A stretch of 64,000 nucleotides of DNA from Ischnura elegans (GCF_921293095.1 NC_060251.1:99434566-99498565), one strand, 5' to 3'. Positions 21,601 to 32,786 are shown, counted from the first letter of the stretch. Notes: generated by a model from the letters alone, not told the origin. Translations and numbers: made by a program.

Positions 21601-22361
21601 ATTTCATGCGTAAAGCCTTACGGTGCTGAGAAGCACTTTTAGCTGTTGCAGCCAGAGTAGGAGTTTGGTTGCTACTGGTGGTTGTTACGGCGGGCTGTGT
21701 TTCTTTCCAATCTCTTGTTCATTCCTCCTAGATTATCCTTTTAGGTCACTCTTAGGTTAGGTTACCCTTTTTATTTCGTCTCTATGGACTCAAGAGACAA
21801 CAATTCAAGAAATAAAACAATAGAAAAACGCAAAACGCCAGAAGGCGGAACAACATCACTAATTTGACGAACACATACGAATGAAGAACCCATCTACTTA
21901 ACAATTACCCGCCTCATCAGCAGTGCTGTTGTTGGGAAAAAAAATTAGGCGGTACTCACCAAAATTTGCCAACAGCTGAACATGTAGGTTTTATACATCC
22001 AGCCGCGATTGAAATGTCAAACTCCAACTCGCATATTAGTTCCTAGTTTTGTCACGAGATAACTCTGAACAAGTAAATTATCATTTCCGATTTTTCTTTC
22101 TGAAATCCATTCGACAGTTTAAAGTAGGGCTATTTTTTACAGATTTAAAAAGGTAGTTTAACCGGTACGCTTATGACGAGTTTGGATTTTAGGGGATACG
22201 CCGTACCGGCCCGTACCTGCCCAACTACAGCACTGCTCATCAGTGAATATCCACCGCCGGCTCTCATGATGTCACCTCCAGCGACAGCTCCGGCCACCCT
22301 GGCGAACCCCAGGCAGCGGTATTTCTCCGAGGATAGACGCCTCGTCAGACACTACTGTCGG
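21601..22361. other. no gene recognised
   Basis: An 82-codon plus frame (22173-22421) has no motif and its end lies in a dispersed repeat. Nothing else stands out. Confidence 0.4.
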
Positions 22362-22540
22362 CGACAAAATGATGTGCCGCTGCACTTTGCAAATTTATAT
22401 CTGGGCTTCAGTGCATGTTAACATAATGAATAATACGTCGTTCTACACATAATTTAATTCTTAATTCTGATTTATTTTTTGATTTGTGAAAAATTCAAAA
22501 ATGTAGACACGCCAGTGCAATAATTAACCCCGCGCACAGT
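22362..22540 (+). repeat. dispersed repeat, copy 1 (with 54085-54235)
   Basis: Shares AAAATGATGTGCCG, TGTACTTTGCAAATTTA-like and TCTGGG, then TGTAGACACGCCAGTGCAAT, with 54085-54235. The two copies are in the same orientation, about 32 kb apart. Confidence 0.6.
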
Positions 22541-22831
22541 AAAATTAACCGTTTTGTCAACTTCATGAACTTTGTAACTCAACCTATAAGGGAAAACTAT
22601 TACGCATACAGCGTTCATTTTCCACAATAAGTTGCAAACGCTTTTGCGTGTTATTAAAACTCATATTTAGCTGTAAAATAAGGAAAATGTTTAAACACTC
22701 CAAAAGAAAAAAAGAAAACTGATAGGCACGCTTTTAAATTTATTTGTAATTTTTCTAGTAGACAGTCCTCAGGAGCAGAGGAAAAAACCTTTTACCTTTT
22801 TTTGGCCCTAATGGCGGTAGATAAGTTATCA

Positions 22832-23215
22832 AAAGCCTGAATCGCAAGATCAATTTTCCGTGCCTCAAGAATGATAGCTCAAGCGATAGGTTTGCAGGGA
22901 CCAAATGAGCGATAGCTCAAGGACGCATAATGTTTTTATTCACAAGGTCATTCCTACCGTCCCTTTTTTCCATCGATTATTCCGTCACTTTCCATATTTA
23001 CAACGGCTATTAAATTAAAATCCAACAATCGCTCTTAGCGGTCGTGCGTTCTGGCTGAAAGATGCTGCAAGGGATGGCTTCAGCGACGGAAAAAGGGACG
23101 TGCCGAGTGACGGAAAAAATGATAGTATTTCCATATTTGGAGCAGCCATCATTGAAGCGATCGCTAAAGCTATCGATCGGAAGGACGGATAAAATGACCG
23201 TGTGATTCAGGCTTT
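22832..23215. mobile_element. 384-bp TIR element
   Basis: Ends AAAGCCTGAATCGCAAGATC and the inverse of AAAGCCTGAATCACACGGTC. The pairing extends to CCGT, giving about 30 bp. The ends resemble AGGCCTGTTTACACG of the PIF/Harbinger-like MITEs. Internal GCGATAGCT words occur in both orientations. No coding capacity. It ends about 35 bp before a LINE fragment. Confidence 0.65.
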
Positions 23216-23248
23216 ATGAAACGTTGGAGACAGTGGAGATTTTTTACC

Positions 23249-23592
23249 CGGAGTAAAAACCCTTGGCAGCAGCGGAGAAAGCAAGGATACAGACCTTCAA
23301 AATGTGGTGCTGCAGAGGAATGATGAGGATCAAATGGATCGACCGAGTTAGTAACGAGGAAGTCCTAAGAAGAGAAGGAGAGAAGAGAAGCCTCATGAAA
23401 ACCTTAATAAGAAGACGGAGCAACCTTATAGGCCACATCTTGAGACGTGATGGCCTGGCGAAGACAATCGTCGTGGGACAAGTGGATGGCAAGAACGGAA
23501 AGGGAAGACCTCGAACAAAGTATAGGGAACAGGTAAAGAAAGTTGTGAAAGATAAGAATGGCGTAGGTGTGAAAAGATTAGATGATAAGAGA
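23249..23592 (+). pseudogene. RTE-like LINE RT C-terminal fragment
   Basis: An open 112-codon frame (23263-23601) reads AAAEKARIQTFKMWCCRG and MMRIKWIDRVSNEEVLRREG, then LIGHILRRDGLAKTIVVGQV and GKGRPRTKYREQVKKVVKD. It is the same family as 6369-7338, and this is its longest uninterrupted stretch. A MITE cuts it at 23594, after which the LINE 3' end resumes at 24256 with GCTGCGTCAAACCAATCTTA and a GATGATG tail. Confidence 0.8.
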
Positions 23593-23594
23593 AT

Positions 23595-24253
23595 TGGGTA
23601 GTTTCCTTCATCAAAGAAAATGAAAGGCAATGATTGCGATTCGTTACCCACCATTAGTGTATTCATAATATACAAATTATTTCGTTTTAGAAATATCGGT
23701 TTAGACGAATGGCAATGTTCCATTTTTATCCTCATTTGAAAAGGGCCAGATTGGCGCCCATGCGATGCCACTCCACGTGACGTCACAGGGACCTAGTTTC
23801 TATACGAGTAGATAGGAGTTTTGCATTGTCTGAGATCACTAATGCATGCATGAGGCACAGAGCTCAGGGAAACATGTCTTAATAATCACCTATTAAAACA
23901 GGCTGAGGTCGGAAAGTTTTCTTCGTTTGATAGGGTATTAATAATCCTTATTTAAGCCAAGCGCTACCAGCTGGCATTGTACTCTGCTACCTGCTAGCAT
24001 CCTGCGTCGTATCAGCGCTCAGAGCCTCGCCCCAAGGTCACCTCACTTGCGGCAGCGGGAACCAGAACGACGTCACACTGAGTTTTCCCGGCATTCATAC
24101 TTAGCCGTCGCGTTTTCGTGCGCTTGAAAATTTTCAGTTTTCATTGATACGCGAAAAATAGATATCGTCATTTAAAAATCTAAAAGCGAGAAATACGTAC
24201 TCCAGGAGTAATAATCTTTCGATTTAGGCAATAAAAAAATAGGAAACCATCCC
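23595..24253 (-). mobile_element. AGGGTGG MITE, copy 2, inside a LINE 3' end
   Basis: Inverted relative to copy 1: starts (T)GGGTAGTTTCC and ends GGAAACCATCCC, flanked by AT at 23593-23594 and 24254-24255. Deleting it and one AT gives AGAGAATTGAGTGGAGAGC, agreeing with the intact LINE copies. The interior blocks match the other copies. Confidence 0.85.
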
Positions 24254-24255
24254 AT

Positions 24256-24310
24256 TGAGTGGAGAGCTGCGTCAAACCAATCTTAGGATTGTTGACCATT
24301 GATGATGAAA
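24256..24310 (+). mobile_element. LINE 3' end beyond the MITE
   Basis: GTGGAGAGCTGCGTCAAACC AATCTTAGGATTGTTGACCA followed by TTGATGATG. It is the same 3' terminus as at 7280-7338, 32026-32080 and 51435-51472. Confidence 0.75.
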
Positions 24311-24758
24311 ACCCTTGATGGTCTTTAATTTCCAATATTGCTTTTATTTATATCTACCAATGATGAATTGCCGTTAAAAATGAGCGTTTCCCCAATAGAA
24401 AGTTACCTATGTGATTTACTTTCCACCTGAGATAATATCTCCTGACGCTCCCCGAAAATGATCACTCAATGGGTTGGGCGGACCATTGTTCAAGCACAGA
24501 GGCATCCAGGCATAATAAACCCTTCATCCTCACCACGCGATGAATATGCAACGCCACGGGCTGTCACTTCCGAACATCTCGCACGCGCAGCCTTATGAAA
24601 CGGAAACGAATCACTTCCGAAATCTTTATCTATCCATCCACACCAAAGCGCTATTCCGCAACTCGGAGTCATTGAGAAGCGACACCTGCCGTTTTGCAAC
24701 CCTCAATTCAAAATGATTTTTTTAAATTTTCTTCGCCTACATATATTTAATATTAAAT

Positions 24759-25028
24759 CAGTATCTTGGAGTGTAGGTCTTTAAAAACTTGAAATGTAAT
24801 TTTTTCAACGTTTGGGTTAATTTTTAAACATAAAGGCCAGTAATAATGTTTTTTTTAAATATGCTATAAATTATTCTAAAAAAAAACATTTTTATAACCC
24901 TTACTTCTTTTGCGTGTCAAAATTATGTAAACACTATCATTTCAAGCCCTGATGAAGAATTAAAAATTAACCCAATCGCAGCAAAATTTGCATTGAAGTT
25001 CTTCACAATCTACACTCCCAGGTATTGA
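24759..25028. mobile_element. 270-bp foldback element
   Basis: TCAGTATCTTGGAGTGTAGG pairs with the end AATCTACACTCCCAGGTATT. Further in, TGGGTTAATTTTTA pairs with TAAAAATTAACCCA, giving arms of roughly 75 bp with mismatches. The loop contains CCCTGATGAAGAATT. Related to 10621-10850 by the CTTGGAGTGTAGGT core. Confidence 0.65.
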
Positions 25029-25641
25029 TTAAATAAACTACTAAAAAATGCAAATGGTTTCATATACGGGTCCACGACCATTCTATCACTCAAGAGGAAC
25101 AGTTTGGCACTCGTAGCGATCGCTCATGTCGCCATCTGATTGAGCCTTGGAGAAACTCCTGAGCTGACGCGGAAAGTTTTTCTCATAAGACTCATAAAAT
25201 AATAGTTCCAAAACTTATAATTATCATTATGGTATTCCACCGATTAATATACGTTTCCATGGATGTTTGAGGAGATGGTTTTTTAAAGTCTCGGTCTCGG
25301 AGCAACCTTCTTCAACAATACTCTCTCCAAGCCACCCATAGGATGTTTGGCAGTGGGTGATCAATCACCAGCATGCAAGAGAACCCCCACATGCACACCG
25401 CATGTTCATAAAAAAATACTACGCATAGCAACAAAATATACGTGTACATTCATGCAAAAGCAAAACTTGCCAACGATAAGAAATTCATAATACAAATAAA
25501 ATGAAATTCCTAATACAAATAAAATCAAGGTTAGAGAAAGGAAATATAAAAACATGCAATGTGTCGTCCCAGGGGATGATGTCACTAATTTTATAAATCG
25601 AGACAACGTCGCTATGTCCACGCTGAAATATCGCGCATATT

Positions 25642-25757
25642 GCCGGCCTCGGTGGCGGTGGGGTAAAGCCCTCGCCTGGCGAACAAGATGTTCTCGGGTT
25701 CGAGTCCCGCCTAGGTAGGTTGCCCCTATTCAGAGCATGGTGGTTCGTACCCGTGTA
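25642..25757 (+). mobile_element. tRNA-derived SINE, family 1, copy 2, 5' part
   Basis: GCCGGCCTCGGTGGCGGTGG, a B box GGGTTCGAGTCCCGCC at about 25693, then GTAGGTTGCCCC. The body stops at a MITE (25760) and continues at 26417-26490 with GTTGAATACGCC and AATGGCCAATATGTGCTGC. Confidence 0.8.
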
Positions 25758-25759
25758 AT

Positions 25760-26414
25760 AGGGTGGTTTTCTAGTATTTTTTAAATGCCTAAATCGAAAG
25801 ATTATTACTCCTGGAGTACGTATTTCATGCTTCTAGATTTTTAAATGACGATATCTATTTTTCGCGATTAAATGAAAAGTGAAAATTTTCAAGCGCGCGA
25901 AAACGCGACGGCTAAGTATGAATGCCGGGAAAAGCTCGTGTGACGTCATTTTGGTTCCGGCTGCCACTGTGTGAGGCTACCTTGGTGCGAGGCTACGAGC
26001 GACGCTACGATACAGGCTGCTAGCAGGTAGCAGAGTACCCTGCTAGTAGATAGCGCTTGGCTCACATATGGATTATTAATATGCTATCAAAAGAAGGAAA
26101 CACTATGAGCATAGGCAATTTTAATAGGTGATCATTTAAAGAAATGTTTCCCTGAGCTCTGTGCCTCATGCATGCATTGGTAATCTCAGACGAAGCAGAA
26201 CTCCTGACTACGCGTATAACATCTGGGCCCCTGTGACGTCACGTGGAGTGGCATCGCATGGGCGCCAATTAAATGAGGTTAAAATTGACCATTAACATTC
26301 GTCTAACCTGGTATTTTTAAAACCAATTAATTTGTATATATTATGAATACACTTATGGTGGGCAACGAATCGCTATCAATGCCTTTCTTTTTCTTTGATG
26401 AAGTAAACTACCCT
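25760..26414 (+). mobile_element. AGGGTGG MITE, copy 3, inside a SINE
   Basis: AGGGTGGTTTTCTAG to GTAAACTACCCT with AT on both sides (25758-25759, 26415-26416). The interior is typical of the family. It lies within the body of a family 1 SINE. Confidence 0.85.
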
Positions 26415-26416
26415 AT

Positions 26417-26490
26417 CGTTAAATTTGTTGAATACGCCGTGGTAAAATGGCCAATATGTGCTGCATTCGATGGTAGGGGGATAAAATACA
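26417..26490 (+). mobile_element. tRNA-derived SINE, family 1, copy 2, 3' part
   Basis: TTTGTTGAATACGCC and GGTAAAATGGCCAATATG align with the 3' body of the copies at 31036 and 41765. The SINE was split by the MITE immediately to the left. Confidence 0.7.
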
Positions 26491-26615
26491 ATATTATGTA
26501 TGAGAATATTATATGATATTAAGGCAAACGAGTTGATAGATATCCGGTTACCTGAATCTCTAGCCACCTTTCCTAATACAAAGCCAGCTTAGTGATCAAA
26601 AAGGAATTCCAGCAT

Positions 26616-26757
26616 AAATCGATACCTCCACTGCAAAAACGCTCAACAATCGCCCACCGAATCAAATCCGCTCATCTAGTACTACTAGGTCTACCAGATG
26701 GGCGGATTCGATTCGGTGGGCGATTGTTGAGAGTTTTTGCAGTGGAAGCATCGAAAT
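26616..26757. mobile_element. minimal palindromic form of the long-inverted-repeat family
   Basis: ATCGATACCTCCACTGCAAA and CAACAATCGCCCACCGAATC face their inverse copies across a loop of about 15 bases containing TACTACTAG. The right arm ends TGCAGTGGAAGCATCGA. Only the outer part of the family repeat is kept. Confidence 0.65.
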
Positions 26758-27256
26758 GTACGAGATACCGAATGGGTCGCTTGCGTCATCCAAAACCCCA
26801 AAAAGGAAGCAGAAAAGGGAGGAACAGGACATGTTGAAATGTGGCTCCGGTGGACCCTGGACCTTCCGACACAACCGGACGGACAGCAACGAACCCCTTC
26901 CGACAACAATGCAGACTCGCGGTGCGGCGGAAGGAGGCTGCAGACAATCAGATCGAAACCGCAACAATGCAAGCGAGGAGGAATCCATTGTCACGGAAAC
27001 GAGTAAAAAAAAAGAACAGAAGACGCGTGAGAGAAACTGCAGCAGGCTAGGATGGTGGCTTGATGATGCTGGAAAGTTAAGTTTCCTCGACAAGGCATTC
27101 TTTCCGAACGTTTGGAGAGAGTTTGAGAAACGATTGAAAGAAAGGCACCATATCTTCTTCAAAAATGAGACGAAAAGACGAAATGGGAAGGCTAGTGAAG
27201 CTTTATTTACTGTGTTTTTTTCACATCAAAACTTATTTAACAAATATCTTATGTAA
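26756..27256 (+). CDS. unrecognised 166-codon open frame
   Basis: The frame from ATG at 26756 runs to a stop at 27256. It is rich in charged residues, with KKKEQKTRERN and a WREFEKRLKERHHIFFKN stretch, and has no signal peptide or membrane segment. I recognise no domain. An equally long frame lies opposite (26662-27162), so length is weak evidence. It begins at the edge of a palindromic repeat. More likely chance than a gene. Confidence 0.15.
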   Translation: MYEIPNGSLASSKTPKRKQKREEQDMLKCGSGGPWTFRHNRTDSNEPLPTTMQTRGAAEGGCRQSDRNRNNASEEESIVTETSKKKEQKTRERNCSRLGWWLDDAGKLSFLDKAFFPNVWREFEKRLKERHHIFFKNETKRRNGKASEALFTVFFSHQNLFNKYLM

Positions 27257-28657
27257 CAAGAAAACAATACTTTATTTGGATTGTGTAAAAAAATTACGAC
27301 AATAATATGAATGAACTTTATCCTTGCTAATTAAATTGAAGTCAGCTGGAACGCCTTGCAGTGAATATTCAAATCTCACAAACGATTCTCTAACTACGTG
27401 TTGTTTAATGGAATCAACTGCGGTGGTTTTCTTCAGAAAGGTCTAGATTGTCATTTTCGCCTCTTTTTCACAAATTAAAATGTCAGCATAACTTCAAATT
27501 AAGTGGTCCTGCCACTGGTTCAAAATTGCACGACTTTTCATGAATGAAACCTAATATAATCACGGTAATTAATTGGAGAAGTTCCACAGGAACTCTTAGG
27601 AAAGTATTAAAATGGAATAGGTACTGCATTACCATGCATTTTTAAATAAATGAATAGCAATTCATCCACGGAAGGATTCAGAGGACCGAAATTGCAAAAA
27701 AATAATCTACTTAGGTAATATCAACACCGAAATTCAAAAAATGTATGCCACTATATGCAATTAAACTGTATGCAATTTTGAGTTCCTTCCTCTAATATGG
27801 ATCAATCCACAGTGTAGAATATAAAACTACAATTTTACTCATGGGTGACATAATTCACACGGATTTCATTCAGAGAAATTTTTTACAGCACAATCTATAT
27901 CAGGCTTGCAGTTAATTTGAAGTATCTAAATGGAATGATGATGGAATGCCTCGTAGTAAATAATGATGAAAGTGGATCAACAAAACGCTTTACTACTCAA
28001 GTGAATAAAAGCGATAACTACTTTTTATGATTTTTCTGAAGATGGGTAGCAGACTTAACAACAAATCATTTTTTCATGATTAAATATGCATTAAGTCATT
28101 GTACTCACATGATATAAATAGGTACTTAAGTTGAAATATTCACTTTGAATCTCGTAACTACCGTTTACATGTTCTTTGGGTAGTTAGCGTTAAATAATTA
28201 ATTATTCAACAAGGCAGTAAACTGTTGATAAGTATTAATATATGCAATTTCAATGGAGGAAAAGAAAAAATAAGGTGCACAACTTTACTAATCTAAAAAA
28301 AGCTACACATGGCGAAATATATAAGAAAACAGTCTGTTGTACACTGTTAAAATATGGTCACACTGCGTTTGAATTAAGCGGCAATTTTTTCAGAATGGTT
28401 CAATATATTTGTGTCCTTTTCGCCAATTTTTCGCACATCATAAAGGGAACCACATAAATGGATATGTTATGGACATTGATTTACAACAAAATTATCTGTG
28501 AACACATTATCTGTCGCTCTGCATCAGGGCTATTTTTAAGCGAATTATACTCGAGTGAGACCAATATCATAGATTCAGGTTTTCTTGTGCAGGTTTATTC
28601 TGCACGATTAAAAATCGTCTGAATATTGCTAATAATTGGCACCATAACATCCTGAAC
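27257..28657. other. AT-rich, no gene recognised
   Basis: Low-complexity AT-rich DNA with only short frames. I see no repeat family members and no splice-site or domain pattern. Confidence 0.45.
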
Positions 28658-29267
28658 TCGCACGTATACCGGTCCAAAAAAAACACGGGTAATCTCCTGG
28701 CTCTAAACTGATACTTAGCACACGTGGGTTGGATTTAAAGATCGATAATTGCATCGGCTATAATATCATACGACCGGCACTTAATTTTCTCCGTGGTCTA
28801 CGGGTTCTGGTCCAATTTTTTTACGCCCAATCAAATTTGGGGCAGCCACCTTTCAACTGCCTTGACCAGTTCAGAATTTTGGGGCGAAAGCCGGTCCAGT
28901 GCACTCTTTGATTCTGACTGGTTCACCAGATAATTTCCATGAGGAACTGAATGTTTGCAATCGAAGGAAAGTGTTGGCAGCAGGTCGTGATATATTAAGC
29001 AACCACTTTTCGAATTTTCACAGGCACCTTCTCGACTTTTGGCAGCCTGTATGGAAAATTGGAGAAATGAGACCGATTTTTGGCAATCAGGCCACACTAT
29101 TCTACGCTTGAAACATTTGACTCATATTTATAAAACTTTGAGGATAACTTTGCGGAATTTGATTTGGATCTTTTACTATTTGAAATTTGGTATTTACTTG
29201 TCGAGTAATCAGTATCAGTTAAGTTCAAGGAAATCACCCTTGTTTTTCTGGACCGGTGTACGTGCGA
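28658..29267. mobile_element. 610-bp element with about 38-bp terminal inverted repeats
   Basis: The left end TCGCACGTATACCGGTCCAA, then AACACGGGTAATCTCC, pairs with the inverse of the right end (TCGCACGTACACCGGTCCAG, then AACAAGGGTGATTTCC). Frames inside are short and overlap on both strands. No clear target duplication, so the superfamily is open. Confidence 0.7.
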
Positions 29268-29647
29268 TTACAAGATGATATGGTGCTAGTTATTATTGAT
29301 ATCTAGCCTATTTTGAAAATATTTTTGATTGTCCCCATTGAGGCCCATACGGGAAAACCTGAATGTATAATGTTTGTCCCAATCAGATATTATTTGTTTA
29401 AAAATAGCGCTGATCCAGATCGTTTTGACATGCGTGGCATAGTGGGCAGAGTATTAAGTTTTAAGGTGGAAATTTTCTCTTTAGATCAGGGTCCACGATC
29501 CTTCAGTCCCTTCGTTTTTGTGGTCCTCCACAGAAATGGTCTCCAGTGGAGTAATGCCGGGAATACAACTTTCTCGCACAGAAAAGTGAACCGCTGAAAA
29601 GTAAACTTCCCTCCTACAGCGCACTTAAGAATTGATGAACATTCTTA

Positions 29648-29882
29648 AGGCCTGGTTACACGACACATTAACATGTACGAGTTAATGTCTGTTTGCATGA
29701 ATGATTTTTGTGGACCGGAACGATACATGTACAAATGCATGAACCAAATTAGAACAGGTTCTATTTTCTCTGAATGCATTCGCACAAGTTGGGTGGTTAC
29801 ACGGTGCATTTTGGCATTTATTCTCGCGCTCATACATTTAGACATTAAACGGTACGCGTTAATGTACCGTGTAAAGAGGCCT
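29648..29882. mobile_element. 235-bp PIF/Harbinger-like MITE, TTA duplication
   Basis: Ends AGGCCTGGTTACACG and CGTGTAAAGAGGCCT, TTA at 29645-29647 and 29883-29885. The interior has GAATGCATGAACCAAATTAG-like sequence (ATGCATGAACCAAATTAGAA) and ACGGTGCATTTTGGC. Frames on both strands (85-87 codons) come from its palindromic design and are not genes. Confidence 0.85.
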
Positions 29883-30681
29883 TTAGTTCTAATAATGAAC
29901 AAGCTCGAGCTTAAGTTATCAATTACTAATAATTAATTATTTGAAGTACTCATTTTACGCTATAAATCTAAAGCTACAATGATACATCTAATTTAAAGAA
30001 AACAAAAATGAAATATTTTCTGTCCACATTATATATTAAGTAATAATTCCTCTTAAATAAATTAAGAACAAAGAGAAACTTTACCTCTACCATTTTCATC
30101 ATGCAATGAATAGCGAGTTTATGTTTTATACACATGAAATAGAAGGGCTCTTCATTAGGAACCTTTGAACAGTTTGTGGGATGGGGTATCTATCATCCGA
30201 GCCGTGCTTTCCTCTTCCAGAGCGTAAGCTATTTACAAGTTTTTTTTTATCAGAAGAATCTGCCAGGCACCAAAACGATCACTACCATATGATTTTCCGC
30301 GTTTTTTTATGTCACCAGAAAACTTTCTTCGTCGCCGCCAGGCATGGAGAAAGCAAGAGTGAAAACTGACAATGGGATGCCTGAGGCGACGAGAACACTG
30401 CCGCGAATTCCTAAGATGAAGAAGAACCGACTTCCTCAGGCGATCCTGATTGCTAATTCTCGACCCGATGAAGAGCTTTTCCTTTGCCTCGCATGCTTAC
30501 CATGACCAGGGCCTTTCACTGCCTTCACACGAGGCGAGAATTCTTGACGATTAATCGTGGACCCTAGTCCGAAGAGAAATTGCCCATCTTCAAACAGAGG
30601 CTATTGTTCCAATCATGGCGGAGCTAGGCACAATCCGCTAGAATGAGCATTTTTAACTCTAATAATCTACATCACACCTAA

Positions 30682-30916
30682 AGGCCTGTTTACACGATAC
30701 ATTAACACGTACGAGTTAATGTACGTTTGCGTGAATGATTTTTGTGGACCGGAACGGAACATGTACGAATGCATGAACCAAATTAGAACAGGTTCTATTT
30801 TCTGTGCATGCATTCGCACAAGTTGGGTGGTTACACGGTGCATTTTGGCGTTCATTCTCGCGTTCATACATTTAAACATTAACCCGTACGTGTTAATGTA
30901 CCGTGTAAACAGGCCT
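30682..30916. mobile_element. 235-bp PIF/Harbinger-like MITE, TAA duplication
   Basis: Ends AGGCCTGTTTACACG and CGTGTAAACAGGCCT, TAA at 30679-30681 and 30917-30919. Best preserved copy of the family in the window; the outer TIR continues as GATACATTAACACGTACG-like sequence. About 800 bp from the copy at 29648, same orientation. Confidence 0.9.
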
Positions 30917-31035
30917 TAAGAGGTACCGTGCAAGCCACCACCAAGATGTGTGGCAAAGGGTGATTCATTCAACAGATATAAAATGTCGAAAAAATACTTG
31001 CAGTTAGTTAGTATTTACTAATATCATAAGCTATT

Positions 31036-31222
31036 GCCGGCCTCGGTGGCGGCGGGGTAACGTCCTCGCCTGCCAAACATGAGGTCGCGGGTTCGAGTCC
31101 CGCCAGGGTAGATTGCCCCTGTCCAGGGTATGATTGTACGTGTACGTTTAGTTGTTAGATTTGTTGAATACCCCGATGTAAAATGCCCAATATGAGCTGT
31201 ATTCTGTGGTTTGAAAATAAAA
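31036..31222 (+). mobile_element. tRNA-derived SINE, family 1, copy 3 (full length)
   Basis: GCCGGCCTCGGTGGCGGCGG, a perfect B box GGGTTCGAGTCCCGCC, a linker GATTGCCCCTGTCCAGGGTA, the body TTGTTGAATACCCCGATGTA and GCCCAATATGAGCTG, and a short tail AAAATAAAAT. Best reference copy for the family. The 5' 72 bases are tRNA-related, but the cloverleaf is not functional. Confidence 0.85.
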
Positions 31223-31904
31223 TATTAACTGTCTATGCAGTCTATTTTACCTAATCCGAGTCAAGCCATCCCAGCACTCTATCTATATCTCCTTAGTAAC
31301 CTCATGCTCACATGAAATTTTTACCGCCTGCAAGCTGGACCTCTGTCGCAGCACCTCTGTCGAATCACGAAAATAATATTTAAGGTATAGAATAACTAAG
31401 CGACCCTTGAGGCAGTGAGGTAATAATTCAAGTAGGTGGGGTGTGAAGAACCCCAGAAAAAGGAGTAAACATCATACTTTTTTTCATACAACTAATCGCA
31501 AATAGGTACTGTTAAAGAAGGAGGAGTCAGACGATGCACGTGCAGCGACTACAAAGTGAGGATGGGGAGTTATTCTATTTTCTATTTAGAGTGTATAAAA
31601 ACTTCAAGTGACGACATACAGAGACCTAATGACAAACAGACTTCTTATACAAAATTTAGAACTTTGATTTCAATAATAAATTTTTTTTCTTTTAACAGAG
31701 AAATTCATAGAATGAGCAACAGCTAACTCTACTTCCTCGAAGCACGCGTTAATACTTACCAATTAAAAAGAGTAGGAAAAAGCCATTTCGTGGACAAAAT
31801 AATCTCTTCCATTTACTTTACTGTTGGATTAACATACATTATCGCTACACCGGTATGGCCGTAATAACAATGCAACATGTCTCTCTCAACAGTTAAGGAT
31901 TAGG
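31223..31904. other. no gene recognised
   Basis: AT-rich with short frames; no repeat recognised. Confidence 0.4.
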
Positions 31905-32085
31905 AAGGATTGATGGAAGGGAAGAAGGGTAAGGGACGGCCCCGAATGAGTTACATAGGACAAATTATAAAGGATTTAAAAGATAAGATTACGTTACTAT
32001 TATGAAGAGGCTAGCGGATGAGAGAGGAATGGAGAGCTGCGTCAAACCAATCTTAGGATTGTTGACTTGCAATGATGATGGATAT
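31905..32085 (+). mobile_element. RTE-like LINE 3' end fragment
   Basis: Reads GKKGKGRPRMSYIGQIIKDL in one frame (31920-31980), then GAGAGGAATGGAGAGCTGCG, TCAAACCAATCTTAGGATTG and a GATGATGG tail. Only the last about 180 bp of the element survive, the usual 5' truncation. Confidence 0.75.
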
Positions 32086-32683
32086 ACCAAAATCAGCATC
32101 TGGAAATGAAAGTTTCGACAAAAGCTAGTCAAATTTTGTAAACGAACAATAGACTGCAAGAAAATCCCTGACGTAGAGGAACGAGAGACTTGCGAAAGCC
32201 TTCGAGAGGATACACGCTCATGCTTCAAACGTTTCCAACTAGTCGAAACCGAATCTCCTCCTCCAAACTGCTTCCTTTCGGCATGGCTTATTCTTTCGAT
32301 CGAATCGTGCTTCACAAATTCATGGGACGCCTTTATTTCCCCCATACATATATATTCCCTTTCTCTTTCACCTCCATGTGGATTGTGTCCAGGACGCATT
32401 ACGCTGCGACACTTTCACCCTTTCGGAACTCTTCGTGAGGGACACTTCGTGGGACACACGCGAGAAAACAGGCACACCACAGGACGTGACCTGCGTTTCG
32501 AAAAAATGTGAAATCGATTTCTCGAATCTGTCCCGGAGATATACTTGGGGCGTCAGTTCTATATATCATTCTGAAAGCACTTGCGGACCGTAGGACAGTG
32601 GACTGAAATCTAAAAAAAGCTGGCCAAAATCCTTATAAATGTTTTTAGTACGAAAGCTTAAACTTTGCACAGTTGTTCCCAAT

Positions 32684-32786
32684 ACTTAAGTGCATTATTA
32701 CGGAGGCTTCCGCGGTTAGTTGATTGGTGATGGTTTTCCGGAAACCCAACCGTTACCCGGAAAACCATCACCACTTAAGTGCATTT
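32684..32786. mobile_element. small hairpin insert with 13-bp flanking direct repeat
   Basis: ACTTAAGTGCATT occurs exactly at 32684-32696 and 32774-32786. Between them lie 77 bp containing GGTGATGGTTTTCCGG and its exact inverse CCGGAAAACCATCACC. The layout matches 51111-51242. Confidence 0.65.

Noticed and set aside
23244..23786. 180-codon minus-strand frame
   Set aside because: Antisense shadow of the LINE RT fragment plus part of the MITE.
25675..25710. B-box matches as functional tRNA genes (also 31086, 41815, 11520, 39118)
   Set aside because: The 5' and 3' halves do not form an acceptor stem, no terminator run follows, and several copies share a SINE body.
26662..27162. 166-codon minus-strand open frame
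   Set aside because: Overlaps an equally long plus frame and starts in a palindromic repeat; no domain in either.
29673..29936. 87-codon frame with MYKCMNQIRTGSIF-type sequence, also at 30719 and 44558
   Set aside because: The conserved protein-like sequence is simply the PIF/Harbinger-like MITE read in frame; both strands are open because the element is palindromic.
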